From Halorubrum salsamenti (GTDB lineage: Archaea > Halobacteriota > Halobacteria > Halobacteriales > Haloferacaceae): a DNA stretch of 64,000 bases. The translations under genes and the position numbers were made by a program. The notes beneath the pieces are model-generated. The model saw only the letters and a program-made list of their open reading frames with translations. It did no database searches and was not told where the DNA came from. This document shows, one piece after another, positions 27,053 through 35,340 of this stretch. The DNA is taken from assembly GCF_007671685.1 (NCBI RefSeq), contig NZ_VCNL01000009.1, positions 23,543 through 87,542 on the forward strand, given 5' to 3'. The first letter of the stretch is position 1. The number at the start of each line of letters is the position of its first letter.

Positions 27053-27691
27053 ATGAATCGCCGAACATTTCTACAAACAGCAGGAGGAGTCGCAGCAGCA
27101 AGTACCCTCGCACGACCGACAGCCGCACAAGAAGCAAACACGGTCCAGATCACGATGGACGGTGGGAACTTCTTCATCGATCCGGTTGGTCTATACGTTG
27201 AACCCGGTGAAACAGTCACGTTTGAAATTGGTCCGGGGGCCCCACATTCCTCGACGGCCTACGAAGACCGCATCCCAAGCGATGCAGAGCCTTGGGACAG
27301 CGGGTTACTGCAAGAAGGAGAGACATTCGAACATACGTTCGAGGTCGAGGGGACATATGATTACAACTGCACCGCTCACGTATCATTGGGACAGGTCGGG
27401 CGAATCGTCGTCGGAAGTCCCGGTGGACCGGCAACAGAGAGCTCTATCCCGACCAACCCTCCGAGCGGACAGATGCCAGATAGCCAAACGATCGTCGATC
27501 AAGGGTCGATTGCGTACCCGTTTACTGGCACCGCGAGTGGTGGCAGTGGCGAGAGTGGTAGTGGACAACCAGCACCACAGGTGCCGGACAGTGCAAAAAC
27601 CCTAGGTATCTTAGCGTTCGCCGCGATGGTGAGCACGCTCGGGTTGACTTACGTCTTCATGAAGTACGGTGGTGATTATGGTGTCGAGTAG
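27053..27691 (+). CDS. Halocyanin-like blue copper protein with C-terminal helix and non-Met axial residue
   Basis: 212 residues. Tat-like signal (MNRRTFLQTAGGVAAA, cut after AAQ near 26), plastocyanin fold with ligands H65 (GAPHSSTAY), C106 and H109 (NCTAHV). The axial position, which is Met in the other halocyanins here, is Q114 (SLGQVGRI). A linker rich in Ser/Gly/Pro leads to a C-terminal membrane helix (about 186-205). Halocyanins are peripheral electron carriers. Gln as the axial ligand is known from stellacyanins and lowers redox potential. Not in an obvious operon. Confidence 0.9.
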   Translation: MNRRTFLQTAGGVAAASTLARPTAAQEANTVQITMDGGNFFIDPVGLYVEPGETVTFEIGPGAPHSSTAYEDRIPSDAEPWDSGLLQEGETFEHTFEVEGTYDYNCTAHVSLGQVGRIVVGSPGGPATESSIPTNPPSGQMPDSQTIVDQGSIAYPFTGTASGGSGESGSGQPAPQVPDSAKTLGILAFAAMVSTLGLTYVFMKYGGDYGVE

Positions 27692-27774
27692 AACAGTAGC
27701 AGGCTTCTGCGAGACTCGTTCACGATCAGCGGTTATGAGCGGGAGTAGTAAAACTATCGTGGCCCTTGAAAACC

Positions 27775-28338
27775 ATGCCTGAGTCAAAGGAGACCCTCGA
27801 AATCCAGAACGTGGTCGCTTCAACCGAATTGGGTCAGGAACTGAATCTAGAGCTGTTAGCCGACGACCTTCCCACTACAGAGTATCAGCCGGAATCCTTC
27901 CCAGGGCTGGTCTTTCGAACCCAATCTCCCAAAGCTGCCACACTTATTTTTCGCTCTGGGAAAGCGGTCTGTACTGGCGCAAAAAGTGTTCAAGACATGA
28001 ATAACGCGTTAGAATTCGTGTTCAACGAACTACAAACACTCGGGATCGCTATCGATTGTGACCGTGAAATACAGATCCAGAACATTGTTTCGAGTGGGGA
28101 TTTCAACCATCGACTGAATTTACATGCGGTTGCAATTGGAGTTGGGCTTAAGAATATTGAATATGAGCCGGAGCAGTTTCCTGGTCTCATATATCGACTA
28201 GAGAGACCAGATGTCGTAATATTGCTGTTTGGGAGTGGAAAGGCCGTGGTCACGGGAGCAACCAGTATTGAGCAGACTGGAACAGCATTCGATATAGTAG
28301 AATCAAAGCTACAAGAATTAGACCTATTAGCCAAATAA
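27775..28338 (+). CDS. tbp: TATA-box-binding protein (TBP), copy 2
   Basis: 187 residues from the ATG at 27775. Same two repeats as the copy at 2479 (ESFPGLVFRTQSPKAATLIF; EQFPGLIYRLERPDVVILLF) but clearly diverged, with a different N-terminus (MPESKETLEIQNVV). Codons are more AT-rich than in the first copy. Multiple TBPs allow promoter-specific transcription programmes in haloarchaea. A nuoJ-like gene follows 64 bp downstream. Confidence 0.96.
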   Translation: MPESKETLEIQNVVASTELGQELNLELLADDLPTTEYQPESFPGLVFRTQSPKAATLIFRSGKAVCTGAKSVQDMNNALEFVFNELQTLGIAIDCDREIQIQNIVSSGDFNHRLNLHAVAIGVGLKNIEYEPEQFPGLIYRLERPDVVILLFGSGKAVVTGATSIEQTGTAFDIVESKLQELDLLAK

Positions 28339-28402
28339 TGAGAAACGATGAAATCTACCCAAAACGGTCACGTCAATATAGTCCTTCGAGAGTGATTTAC
28401 AT

Positions 28403-28693
28403 ATGACCCAACATCTAGAACTGCTCGTTTTTGCTTTCTTCGCGTTAGTCACACTCGGGAGTGCTCTCGCAATGGTCCTTGTTGAGGATATGTGGCACTC
28501 TGCATTGCTGATGGGTGTAACTCTTCTAAGTATTGCAGTACATTACGTGATGTTACAGGCTGAGTTTGTCGCTGCGATGCAGGTTCTTGTATATGTCGGC
28601 GGTGTACTTATTCTGATCAGCTTTGTTGTAATGCTCACACGGACGCAATCAACATCTGAAACTCCTCCTCAAGGTGCCAGCAACGATGACTAA
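28403..28693 (+). CDS. nuoJ: NADH dehydrogenase-like subunit J (NuoJ), short form
   Basis: 96 residues, three helices. HSALLMGVTLLSIAVHYVML, then QAEFVAAMQVLVYVGGVLIL match the NuoJ core of complex I, but the remaining C-terminal helices of the bacterial protein are absent. In haloarchaea nuoJ is often split into two genes. The following ORF overlaps its 3' end. There are no other complex I subunits in the window besides nuoK, so this may be an orphan or accessory pair. Confidence 0.88.
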   Translation: MTQHLELLVFAFFALVTLGSALAMVLVEDMWHSALLMGVTLLSIAVHYVMLQAEFVAAMQVLVYVGGVLILISFVVMLTRTQSTSETPPQGASNDD

Positions 28694-28823
28694 GTTGCCC
28701 TCTTCCCAAAATGAAGCAGATTCATTCGGACAGAGACGATTCTATGTGGGGATGGTCCAGAATCAGCAGTTGGCCTCCCGTTGGTGGAAGGCAGTCCGGG
28801 ACATATTGAGAGTGATGTACTAA
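28686..28823 (+). CDS. Small ORF between nuoJ and nuoK, coupled on both sides
   Basis: 45 codons (MTKLPSSQNEADSFGQRRFY and onward). The ATG overlaps the end of nuoJ by 8 bp and the stop overlaps the nuoK start (TAATG), so it would be co-translated. It replaces the usual second nuoJ half but is not hydrophobic. It may be a degenerated remnant or a new small protein. Confidence 0.45.
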   Translation: MTKLPSSQNEADSFGQRRFYVGMVQNQQLASRWWKAVRDILRVMY

Positions 28824-29125
28824 TGATTGCAGTTCAATACTACCTGTTGCTGTCGGCAGGACTGTTCAGTATCGGGTTGTTCGGGATTTTGACCCGACGA
28901 AACGCGTTAATGTTCTTGATGTCTGTTGAACTAATGCTCAACGCGGCAAACATAAATTTCGTTGCCTTCTCATATCAATGGGGGAATCTCACGGGGCAAA
29001 CGTTCAGCCTCTTCGTCATGGCCCTCGCTGCTGCGGAGGTCACCGTCGGACTTGGAATTATTCTTGTCTTGTACCGGAATTTCAAGGATCTCGATGTCAC
29101 AAAGGCGGCAACTATGCGCTGGTAA
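28823..29125 (+). CDS. nuoK: NADH dehydrogenase-like subunit K (NuoK)
   Basis: 100 residues from the ATG at 28823; three helices. MFLMSVELMLNAANINFVAF contains the conserved Glu in helix 2, and AEVTVGLGIILVLYRNF the conserved Glu of helix 3, as in NuoK/MnhC. The longer frame starting at 28781 belongs to the overlapping small ORF. It ends 12 bp before the methyltransferase gene. Confidence 0.93.
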   Translation: MIAVQYYLLLSAGLFSIGLFGILTRRNALMFLMSVELMLNAANINFVAFSYQWGNLTGQTFSLFVMALAAAEVTVGLGIILVLYRNFKDLDVTKAATMRW

Positions 29126-29137
29126 TATTCAAAAAAT

Positions 29138-29818
29138 ATGATTCAAAACTTACCAAACTGGGACGGGACGATTGCTCATTCTGGAGGATGGGCAATCGCG
29201 TTGATCGTTATCGTACTAGTTTCATGGATATTCTATCGCTATTTTGCACCGCAAAATTGGCGGGAATGGGCTGGTGCTGGTGTTGTACAGGCCTTCGTAA
29301 TCGCGTTGTACGCCGAAATGTTTGGCTTCCCGTTGACGATTTATCTATTGGTTCGATACTTTGGGCTCGACCGTGAGTACGTGAGCGCGAATCTCTGGTC
29401 AACACTGGTTGGCGTAGGCGAGACCGGTATGATCATCTCAATGGCACTGGGATATGGTCTTGCATTCGTTGGAATTGGCGTCTTCATTCAGGGATGGAGG
29501 CAAGTTCATCAGGCGCGGCAAGAAGATCAGCTTGTTACTGAGGGCCTATACAGCGTAGTACGACACCCACAATATACTGGCTTATTCATTGCTCTTTTTG
29601 GTGAGGGAATTGTTCACTGGCCAACTATCTTTTCTGTCGGGTTATTCCCCATTATTGTTCTGACGTTTGCGTGGTTAGCACGCAAAGAAGAACGCGAAAT
29701 GAACACTCAATTTGGTGATAGCTACCGAACATATATACAAGACGTTCCGATGTTTGTTCCTCGTAGTGGACAGTGGCGTCGGTTTCTCTATGAATCACGA
29801 TCAGGGCCTGACCAATGA
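29138..29818 (+). CDS. ICMT/PEMT-type membrane methyltransferase
   Basis: 226 residues, about six helices, ending with the SAM-binding signature GLYSVVRHPQYTGLFIALFGEG (seen here in 20-residue pieces) and KEEREMNTQFGDSYRTY. It is very similar throughout to the protein at 41242-41943, including FYRYFAPQNWREWAGAGVVQ and EMFGFPLTIYLLVRYFGLDR. Probably methylates a lipid or prenyl substrate. Last but one gene of the nuoJ-nuoK set; it overlaps the next start by 4 bp. Confidence 0.9.
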   Translation: MIQNLPNWDGTIAHSGGWAIALIVIVLVSWIFYRYFAPQNWREWAGAGVVQAFVIALYAEMFGFPLTIYLLVRYFGLDREYVSANLWSTLVGVGETGMIISMALGYGLAFVGIGVFIQGWRQVHQARQEDQLVTEGLYSVVRHPQYTGLFIALFGEGIVHWPTIFSVGLFPIIVLTFAWLARKEEREMNTQFGDSYRTYIQDVPMFVPRSGQWRRFLYESRSGPDQ

Positions 29819-30990
29819 ATCAAATATCCAGAATTGCGATAATAGGAGGTGGGATGGCCGGACTTGCAGCAGCTGCAGGATTCGACGACGCTGGATTCGA
29901 CGTCGAACTGTATGAGCGTCAGTCCTACGACAGCAAACGCGTTAATTGCGGAGAAGCGATGACAGCGGTATCGAAGATACCACTCGAGCCGACTGTAGAG
30001 AACGGCTTTCTCAATCCGCTGCCAGCGATGGAAGTGGAGGTGTATGACGGAATTGACGCCGATCGCCACCGCACTGGAGCCGGTACCTTTCCTGCTGCGG
30101 ATACATATATAACGGACCGAAATATCGTTGAGCAGTCCTGGGCAGAACACCTCTCAGAGAAGAGTGTTGACATCCACGAAAACCAGTCTATCACACGGAC
30201 AGATTTCCACGAGTTCGCCGATGAGTATGATCTCGTCGTTGATGCAACCGGTCAGCCATCACTCTCCAGTAAAGCGCTCGGAACAACCAACGAGTATTCA
30301 GGATATATGGTGGCGCTTAACAGTGATGTCGAAGGGGACTTCACCGAGTTGTACCCGAACAGCCGGATTGTTCTAGAGAACTATACTGGGTACTCATGGG
30401 CATTCGCGAAGACACCTCAACGGGCCAACGTTGGTATCGGCTGGACGGTCAGTGATCGGCCTAGTGATTATATGAAGACATTTAAGCAAACTTGTAAGCG
30501 GAATGGGTGGCCAGCCCCGTCACAGCAACGGACGAACGTCGCAATCATTCCGGAGGGACCAAGCCTCGATCCCGACAGAACGTATCTTCCGGAGCACTCT
30601 GTCGTACGGGTTGGTGATGCTGCAGGTCTCGCAAACCGACTCACCGGAAAGGGGATTTCACAGGCCGTCGAATCAGGATTTCTGGCCGCAGAGCTGGCTA
30701 AAAGCGGCCAATTACACACATACCCCGACAGATTATATCAGACGATGAAAGCAGAGTATATATTCGCCACAGTTGTGAGATATTTTCTTGAAACTCGCAA
30801 CCCACAAATTCTGGGAGCAGCAATTCGTGCCGCCGCCGGAATCGATATTGAACACGTTGACCGGTCTCCGAGCACAGTTCTACTGCGTCTCCTCTGTCAC
30901 CCTGTCTTGTTCGCCCGTATTTTCTCGAGACGGCGAGTTTTAAAGCGTGTCTATGGAGGAATGACCAACCAGTGGGAGTTAATTGATTGA
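29815..30990 (+). CDS. FAD-dependent oxidoreductase, geranylgeranyl reductase-like
   Basis: 391 residues. FAD-binding Rossmann motif IAIIGGGMAGLAAAAGF, ELYERQ, then VVDATGQPSLSS and RVGDAAGLANRLTGKGISQA (second FAD motif) place it among geranylgeranyl reductase-type flavoproteins, which reduce isoprenoid double bonds in archaeal lipids or menaquinone side chains. Co-occurrence with a prenyl/lipid-type methyltransferase is consistent with quinone or lipid modification. Its stop overlaps the convergent stress-protein gene by 12 bp. Confidence 0.9.
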   Translation: MNQISRIAIIGGGMAGLAAAAGFDDAGFDVELYERQSYDSKRVNCGEAMTAVSKIPLEPTVENGFLNPLPAMEVEVYDGIDADRHRTGAGTFPAADTYITDRNIVEQSWAEHLSEKSVDIHENQSITRTDFHEFADEYDLVVDATGQPSLSSKALGTTNEYSGYMVALNSDVEGDFTELYPNSRIVLENYTGYSWAFAKTPQRANVGIGWTVSDRPSDYMKTFKQTCKRNGWPAPSQQRTNVAIIPEGPSLDPDRTYLPEHSVVRVGDAAGLANRLTGKGISQAVESGFLAAELAKSGQLHTYPDRLYQTMKAEYIFATVVRYFLETRNPQILGAAIRAAAGIDIEHVDRSPSTVLLRLLCHPVLFARIFSRRRVLKRVYGGMTNQWELID

Positions 30991-31974
30991 CATTCGATTC
31001 TGGTTTTCCTTTCGAAGAAACGTGTACGGGTGCTTTTTCAATTCTGCTGTCGTGCGATTGATCGTTAGAACGGGGCAATCTGCTTCCTCGATCACTCGAG
31101 ATGCCACACTTCCCTGTAACAGTCGGCGAATACCAGTCAATCCTCGTGTCCCCATTGTAACAAGGTCAATGCCATTTACCTCAGTATATTCGAGAATCTC
31201 CTGTTGAGCTTGACCATAACTCAACGTAGTTCGGACAGGAACGTCTAAGGTCGCTGCCTTCTCCGTAATGTCTTCTAGAAGCCGAGTTCCCCGCTGTTCC
31301 CAAGAGTCAGTAACCTCACCCCACGTGTATCCAGGCCGACTCGAATAGGACTGTTCATCCACAACAAAAAGTCCATGCAGGGTCGCATTATGCCGTTTAG
31401 CAATTTGTAGCCCATGTTTGAACGCAACAGACGCCTCATCATACCCATCCGTAGGCACGAGAATATCGGTGAACTGGCTGGTAGATGAACCTCCAACCGG
31501 ATCAGAGGGGTCCCTATCAGGTATCGTCAAGACAGGAAGGGGGACATTTTGAATGATGTGACTGGAGACGTCTCTCCGGAGAACTCGTGCTAATCTAGTC
31601 TGTTTAGGTTTCTGGTGGACAAGCAAATCAATATCATTCTCTTCAGCGTATTGCCGAATAACACCTGGAGAGTGTCCACTATCCACTGCTGGTATCACAT
31701 TGAGTCCGAGCGAGTGGGCCTGATCCACCACGGGTTCAATTACCGCTGCTGTGTCCCACTCCTCTTGTGTAGTGATCTGGTCGGATTCCAGCCCCGTGCG
31801 GTCCTCATCTTGAATAGATAATACGTGGAGAGCCGCATCATATGTTTCTGCAAGTGATAGACTGTATTGGACCACTGAGTCCACTACATCAGTTCCGTAG
31901 AGTGGAATGAGTATCTGGTTGTACAGGTTGATGTCCGGGCCTTCTCGAACTTCTAGACGGCGTGGGGAGCTCAT
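30979..31974 (-). CDS. Tandem universal stress protein (two USP domains)
   Basis: 331 residues with two Usp domains, about 17-151 and 168-312. The second carries the ATP-binding motif MGTRGLTGIRRLLQGSVA; the first has lost it (HQKPKQTRLARVLRRDVSS). Usp proteins accumulate under stress and bind ATP or other ligands. The C-terminal 20 residues are an extra basic tail. Convergent with, and overlapping by 12 bp, the flavoprotein gene. Confidence 0.94.
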   Translation of the reverse strand: MSSPRRLEVREGPDINLYNQILIPLYGTDVVDSVVQYSLSLAETYDAALHVLSIQDEDRTGLESDQITTQEEWDTAAVIEPVVDQAHSLGLNVIPAVDSGHSPGVIRQYAEENDIDLLVHQKPKQTRLARVLRRDVSSHIIQNVPLPVLTIPDRDPSDPVGGSSTSQFTDILVPTDGYDEASVAFKHGLQIAKRHNATLHGLFVVDEQSYSSRPGYTWGEVTDSWEQRGTRLLEDITEKAATLDVPVRTTLSYGQAQQEILEYTEVNGIDLVTMGTRGLTGIRRLLQGSVASRVIEEADCPVLTINRTTAELKKHPYTFLRKENQNRMSIN

Positions 31975-32236
31975 ATATATCTATACGTAACGACGATTTA
32001 CCGCACTTTCTGTTAAGAATCGAAACCGGCCGAATGGTCTCTGGGATAGTGAATTGAGGGGTTCACCGGGCGTAGCCCTTGCTGGATCACTCCCGTATCG
32101 AAAGAAAACAGGGGGCGAGAGTGTGGGACTGACGTGTCTTGGTATAGACAACCCTACCGAAGGTGACTGTGATCACATTCCTGGTTATTAGTAATAGGGA
32201 TAAAGCGTATGAGAGCTACTGCTGTAACGTCCGATA
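31975..32236. other. Intergenic region before DUF411 fragment
   Basis: 262 bp between divergent genes. It must contain promoters for the USP gene and the DUF411 gene, but I cannot point to a clear operator. No ORF is supported. Confidence 0.35.
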
Positions 32237-32497
32237 ATGCCGCAACAGTGGAATCGTCGTCGGATGCTTCAACTTGGTGGAACAATTGGAATACTAGGTC
32301 TTACAGGCTGTCTGGGTGGCTCAAGCACGAATTCATGGGATATTAATGAACCAGTAGTAGTGGCATCAGCACAGCAATTTAGCTCACCAGGATGTAGCTG
32401 CTGCGAGCAGTATGCATCATATCTTCGCGAGAATATCACCGGCGAGCTCTCAGAGACCGTACCGGATGATACCCAAGCAGCATTCGTCTTTAGCTAA
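32237..32497 (+). pseudogene. DUF411 lipoprotein, 3' end removed by an ISH8-like element
   Basis: The reading frame starts MPQQWNRRRMLQLGGTIG and has a lipobox (LGLTGCLGG), then the DUF411 start SPGCSCCEQYASYLRENITG. DUF411 proteins bind metals via this Cys cluster. The sequence departs from the family at about residue 80, and the last codons and stop are supplied by the terminal repeat of the insertion (from 32481). A complete protein would be about 150-170 residues. The C-terminal half of a different DUF411 gene is at 51346-51679. Confidence 0.75.
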
Positions 32498-32595
32498 GCG
32501 AAGAACCGCATGACAGCAGCGGCTTATCGAGGCTACTTTTTGAGAGGAATGAGGAGGCGGCAAGTGTGCACCAAGACGCCTCCTCATCGAGAATC

Positions 32596-34164
32596 ATGCG
32601 TCGGCTTACTACACTGTTTCCCTCTGAGTTCCTTGAAGAGCACGCCGAGGAACTCGGCGTGGTCGAACGGGAGGGGAAGCTTCAGATTCCTGCCTTCGTC
32701 TGGACATTCGTGTTCGGCTTCGCCGCAGGCGAAAGCCGAACACTCGCCGGCTTCAGACGCTGTTACAACTCTACTGCCGATGAGACGATCTCGCCGAGTG
32801 GGTTCTATCAGCGGTTGACTCCGACACTTGCGAAGTACCTCCGCGACCTCGTCGAGCACGGTCTCGACGAGGTCGCTGTTCCTAACGCGACAGCTGCTGA
32901 TATCGACCGGTTCAGAGATGTGATGATCGCTGATGGAACGGTGTTGCGGTTACACGAATTTCTTTCAGATCAGTTCGAAGCACGCCACGAGGAGCAGGCT
33001 GGAGCGAAGCTCCACCTGCTCCACAATGCCACCGAGCAGACGATTGAACGGATCGATACTGCTGACGAGAAAGCACACGACAGCACCCTGTTCAAGACAG
33101 GACCATGGCTTGAGAATCGCCTCATGCTGTTCGATCTCGCCTACTTCAAGTACCGCCGGTTTGCGCTGATCGACGAGAACGGCGGCTTCTTCGTGAGTCG
33201 ATTGAAGCAGAACGCAAATCCGGTGATCACAGCAGAATTACGGGAATGGCGCGGTAGTGGCTCAGGGAAGGAATTGAGCTAATTGTTCTAATTGATTAAT
33301 ACGACCTTAGAACTACGTGCACTAGGTGCACGAAATTTTAAATCGGTTTTAGTTCATCGATATGTGGGACGGCGAATCGGATGGGTAGAATGTGTCTAGC
33401 TCATTTCAGACATTTCAAGACCTGAATCGGCTCTTATTGCCACTCACTTATAAATGGGATTTAGCAAGAGAAATCTATAGAGATCCCACAGGAGAACACC
33501 TCTAAACGGTACTGGGTGAAATTATATCAAGGGTTCACCTACATCACTACCGCGCCATTCCCTTAGAGGGCAAGCAGCTCCGAGCTGTTCTCGACGATCT
33601 CGACCGGAAGTACATCGATGTGGAGGTCGAAGTCGAGTTCAAACGGGGACGTACAATGGGACGCGGTCGCTGGATACGAAGCGATTTCGCGTCGTCGGCG
33701 TCCGCGACGAGAACGCCGACGACTACCATCTGTACGTGACGAATTTGGCGAGAAAGGAGTTCTTCCCGGCGGATTTAGCGCAGATCTACCGATGTCGGTG
33801 GGAAGTTGAGTTGTTGTTCCGTGAGCTGAAGACGCAGTACAACTTGGATGAGTTCGACACGAGCGACGAACACGTGGTGAAGATCTTACTATACGCAGCA
33901 CTGCTGTCACTGCTTGTAAGCCGCGATTTATTGGATCTGGTGACTGAGCAGGCGGATGATGAGCTCGTGTTTCCGACAGAACGCTGGGCGGCGACCTTCC
34001 GGTCGCACGCCCAGCTTTTCCTCCACAAACTGGGTGAGTATCTCGGCTACTCACCATCGCCGCTGCTTGAACGACTGATCGAAGACGCTCAAAAGATCCA
34101 CAAGCAGCGACCAATCTTACAAGAGACGCTCGCTACCGCTACACAACCGAGGTGTGAGTCTTAA
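32596..34164 (+). pseudogene. ISH8-like transposase interrupted by a MITE-like insertion and a frameshift
   Basis: The first part (from MRRLTTLFPSEFLEEHAEEL, through MIADGTVLRLHEF and SRLKQNANPVIT) matches IS4-family DDE transposases of the ISH8 type. After ELREWR the frame enters the 297-bp insertion. Beyond it the protein continues with AIPLEGKQLRAVLDDLDRKY in frame once insertion and one CGCG copy are removed. A one-base deletion near 33651 then shifts the frame; the remaining FFPADLAQIYRCRWEVELLF (DDE glutamate region) to the stop at 34164 is intact. Not functional. Confidence 0.85.
33254..33550. mobile_element. MITE-like 297-bp insertion with GTAGTG ends
   Basis: Begins GTAGTGGCTCAGGG and ends, read on the minus strand, GTAGTGATGTAGGTGAAC, giving short imperfect terminal repeats. 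It is flanked by CGCG on both sides (33250-33253 and 33551-33554), compatible with a 4-bp target duplication; removing it restores the transposase frame. It has no coding capacity and contains a palindrome (33316-33332: arms CGTGCAC / GTGCACG, loop TAG). No family recognised. Confidence 0.6.
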
Positions 34165-34177
34165 CTGAAGACGGATG

Positions 34178-34687
34178 GCCTGCTAAGTCCCCAGGGTGCG
34201 TAAAGAGGTACTGGGGTGGTCAAAGGCCGATGATTCAACAGCGTCTTCGAACGCGTGGCTCTGATTGGCCTACTTGCCAAGGAAGCACCATCATGGGAGG
34301 CCGCCCGGATGCTAGCGGCATCCGGGCGGCGAGCCCGAATAGGTGTTGCTCCATTTACGCACACACCACCCATCAGCGCAGCAGTAGCTCGTATCGATCT
34401 TCCAGATGCTCGACTGCATGGAGGAGTCTGATCCACAAGAGCTGAGTTACTGAAGGCCGCCGAGACGGCGGCCCTCACCGGCCGGTCGCAGCGAGTGTGA
34501 GCCACAGCTAACGCGTTCACGTTCTGACCGCCTGCCGGCTGTTTCGTGAGCTTTCGCCGTGCAGGCTGGTGATTTTCTCCCCGTGAACAAGGTCAGGTCG
34601 ATCTCGGCGAAAAATATAGTATCGCAGACGTGGTTTGTTGAGCTAGCAGGCTTTCATAGGTGTAGTTTCGGCATACGGCGGTCGATT
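34178..34687. other. Debris region with two strong hairpins
   Basis: No intact gene. Hairpin 1 (34300-34330): arms GCCGCCCGGATGC / GCATCCGGGCGGC with a 5-nt loop. Hairpin 2 (34455-34473): arms GGCCGCCG / CGGCGGCC with a 3-nt loop. An open frame from about 34244 reads ALIGLLAKEAPSWEAARMLA without a plausible start and ends near 34431. It may be remains of a mobile element or of a gene truncated by one; I do not recognise it. Confidence 0.4.
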
Positions 34688-35225
34688 TCATGGATATCGA
34701 ACGCTTCGCCGGAGGTTGTAAACGATGGCTTTGAGGATCATTTCGCGGAATTTATGCCACCACCTTCGCCCACGACTGCGCCGAGCGTGCGCTTGTGCTT
34801 GAGAAGAGGGTTTCCGACATTGTTCGCTGGTGATAGCGATCACTGTCCATTCGGGCGTTGTGAGTACGATCAAGCGATGAGTAGATACGATGCTTGATCA
34901 GTGGTCTGATGCCATTTTCACGAAGTTCGTTGCGAAAGGATTTTGCGTCGTACCCGCGGTCTGCAGCGAGGATTCTCAGGTCGATCTTCGCGTGGGCGAA
35001 GATCGTGCCGGTTTTGTCGGTGAACGTGCAGCCACAATCCTTACACCGATACCGCTGGAACAATCGATAACTGCCGTAGTTGATCACCGATTCACTGTGG
35101 CAGTGCGGACAGTAGAGGCTATCACGCCAACGAACCTGCAGGAGCATGCTCGCGGCAGCGGCCTCCGAACGAAATACTTCGAATGGGAACACACTTAGTG
35201 ACGCATCCGCGTCACCCTTGCCCAC
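34688..35225 (-). pseudogene. Chimeric transposase remnant: IS1595/ISH4 N-terminus joined to IS5-type C-terminus
   Basis: The first 83 residues (from FEVFRSEAAAASMLLQ, zinc ribbon CPHCHSE ... RCKDCGCTF, KTGTIFAHAKIDL) are the N-terminal part of an ISH4-like IS1595 transposase. At about 34976 the sequence switches to ILAADRGYDAKSFRNELREN, the C-terminal part of an IS5-family DDE transposase. A frameshift follows, and the IS5 reading continues in another frame to RYP and a stop at 34688. Neither half is complete. The join is sharp and probably arose by deletion between two elements. Confidence 0.75.
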
Positions 35226-35312
35226 TACGTTTTCAGAGTGGTAGCTCTATCCGACCAACAACCTACTTCCCATGAGCGTAGGTACTGACTTTCTACAGAT
35301 GAGCGTAAGGGG

Positions 35313-35318
35313 TTTATG
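35313..35318 (+). promoter_or_regulatory. TATA-like box of artA
   Basis: TTTATG about 23-28 bp before the artA ATG at 35341, consistent with a leaderless transcript. Confidence 0.4.
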
Positions 35319-35340
35319 AGGCTATCTCCTTCCGCCTAGT

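Larger units (their letters stand above)
32481..34177 (+). mobile_element. ISH8-like IS4-family insertion sequence, itself interrupted
   Basis: Imperfect terminal inverted repeats: CATTCGTCTTTAGCTAAG at the left end (32481-32498) and, on the minus strand, CATCCGTCTTCAGTTAAG at the right end (34160-34177), 15 of 18 matching. About 1.7 kb, including a 297-bp inserted segment (33254-33550). The transposase is broken. The ten bases on each side (ACCCAAGCAG and GCCTGCTAAG) are not a target duplication, so a later rearrangement may have replaced one flank. Confidence 0.8.
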
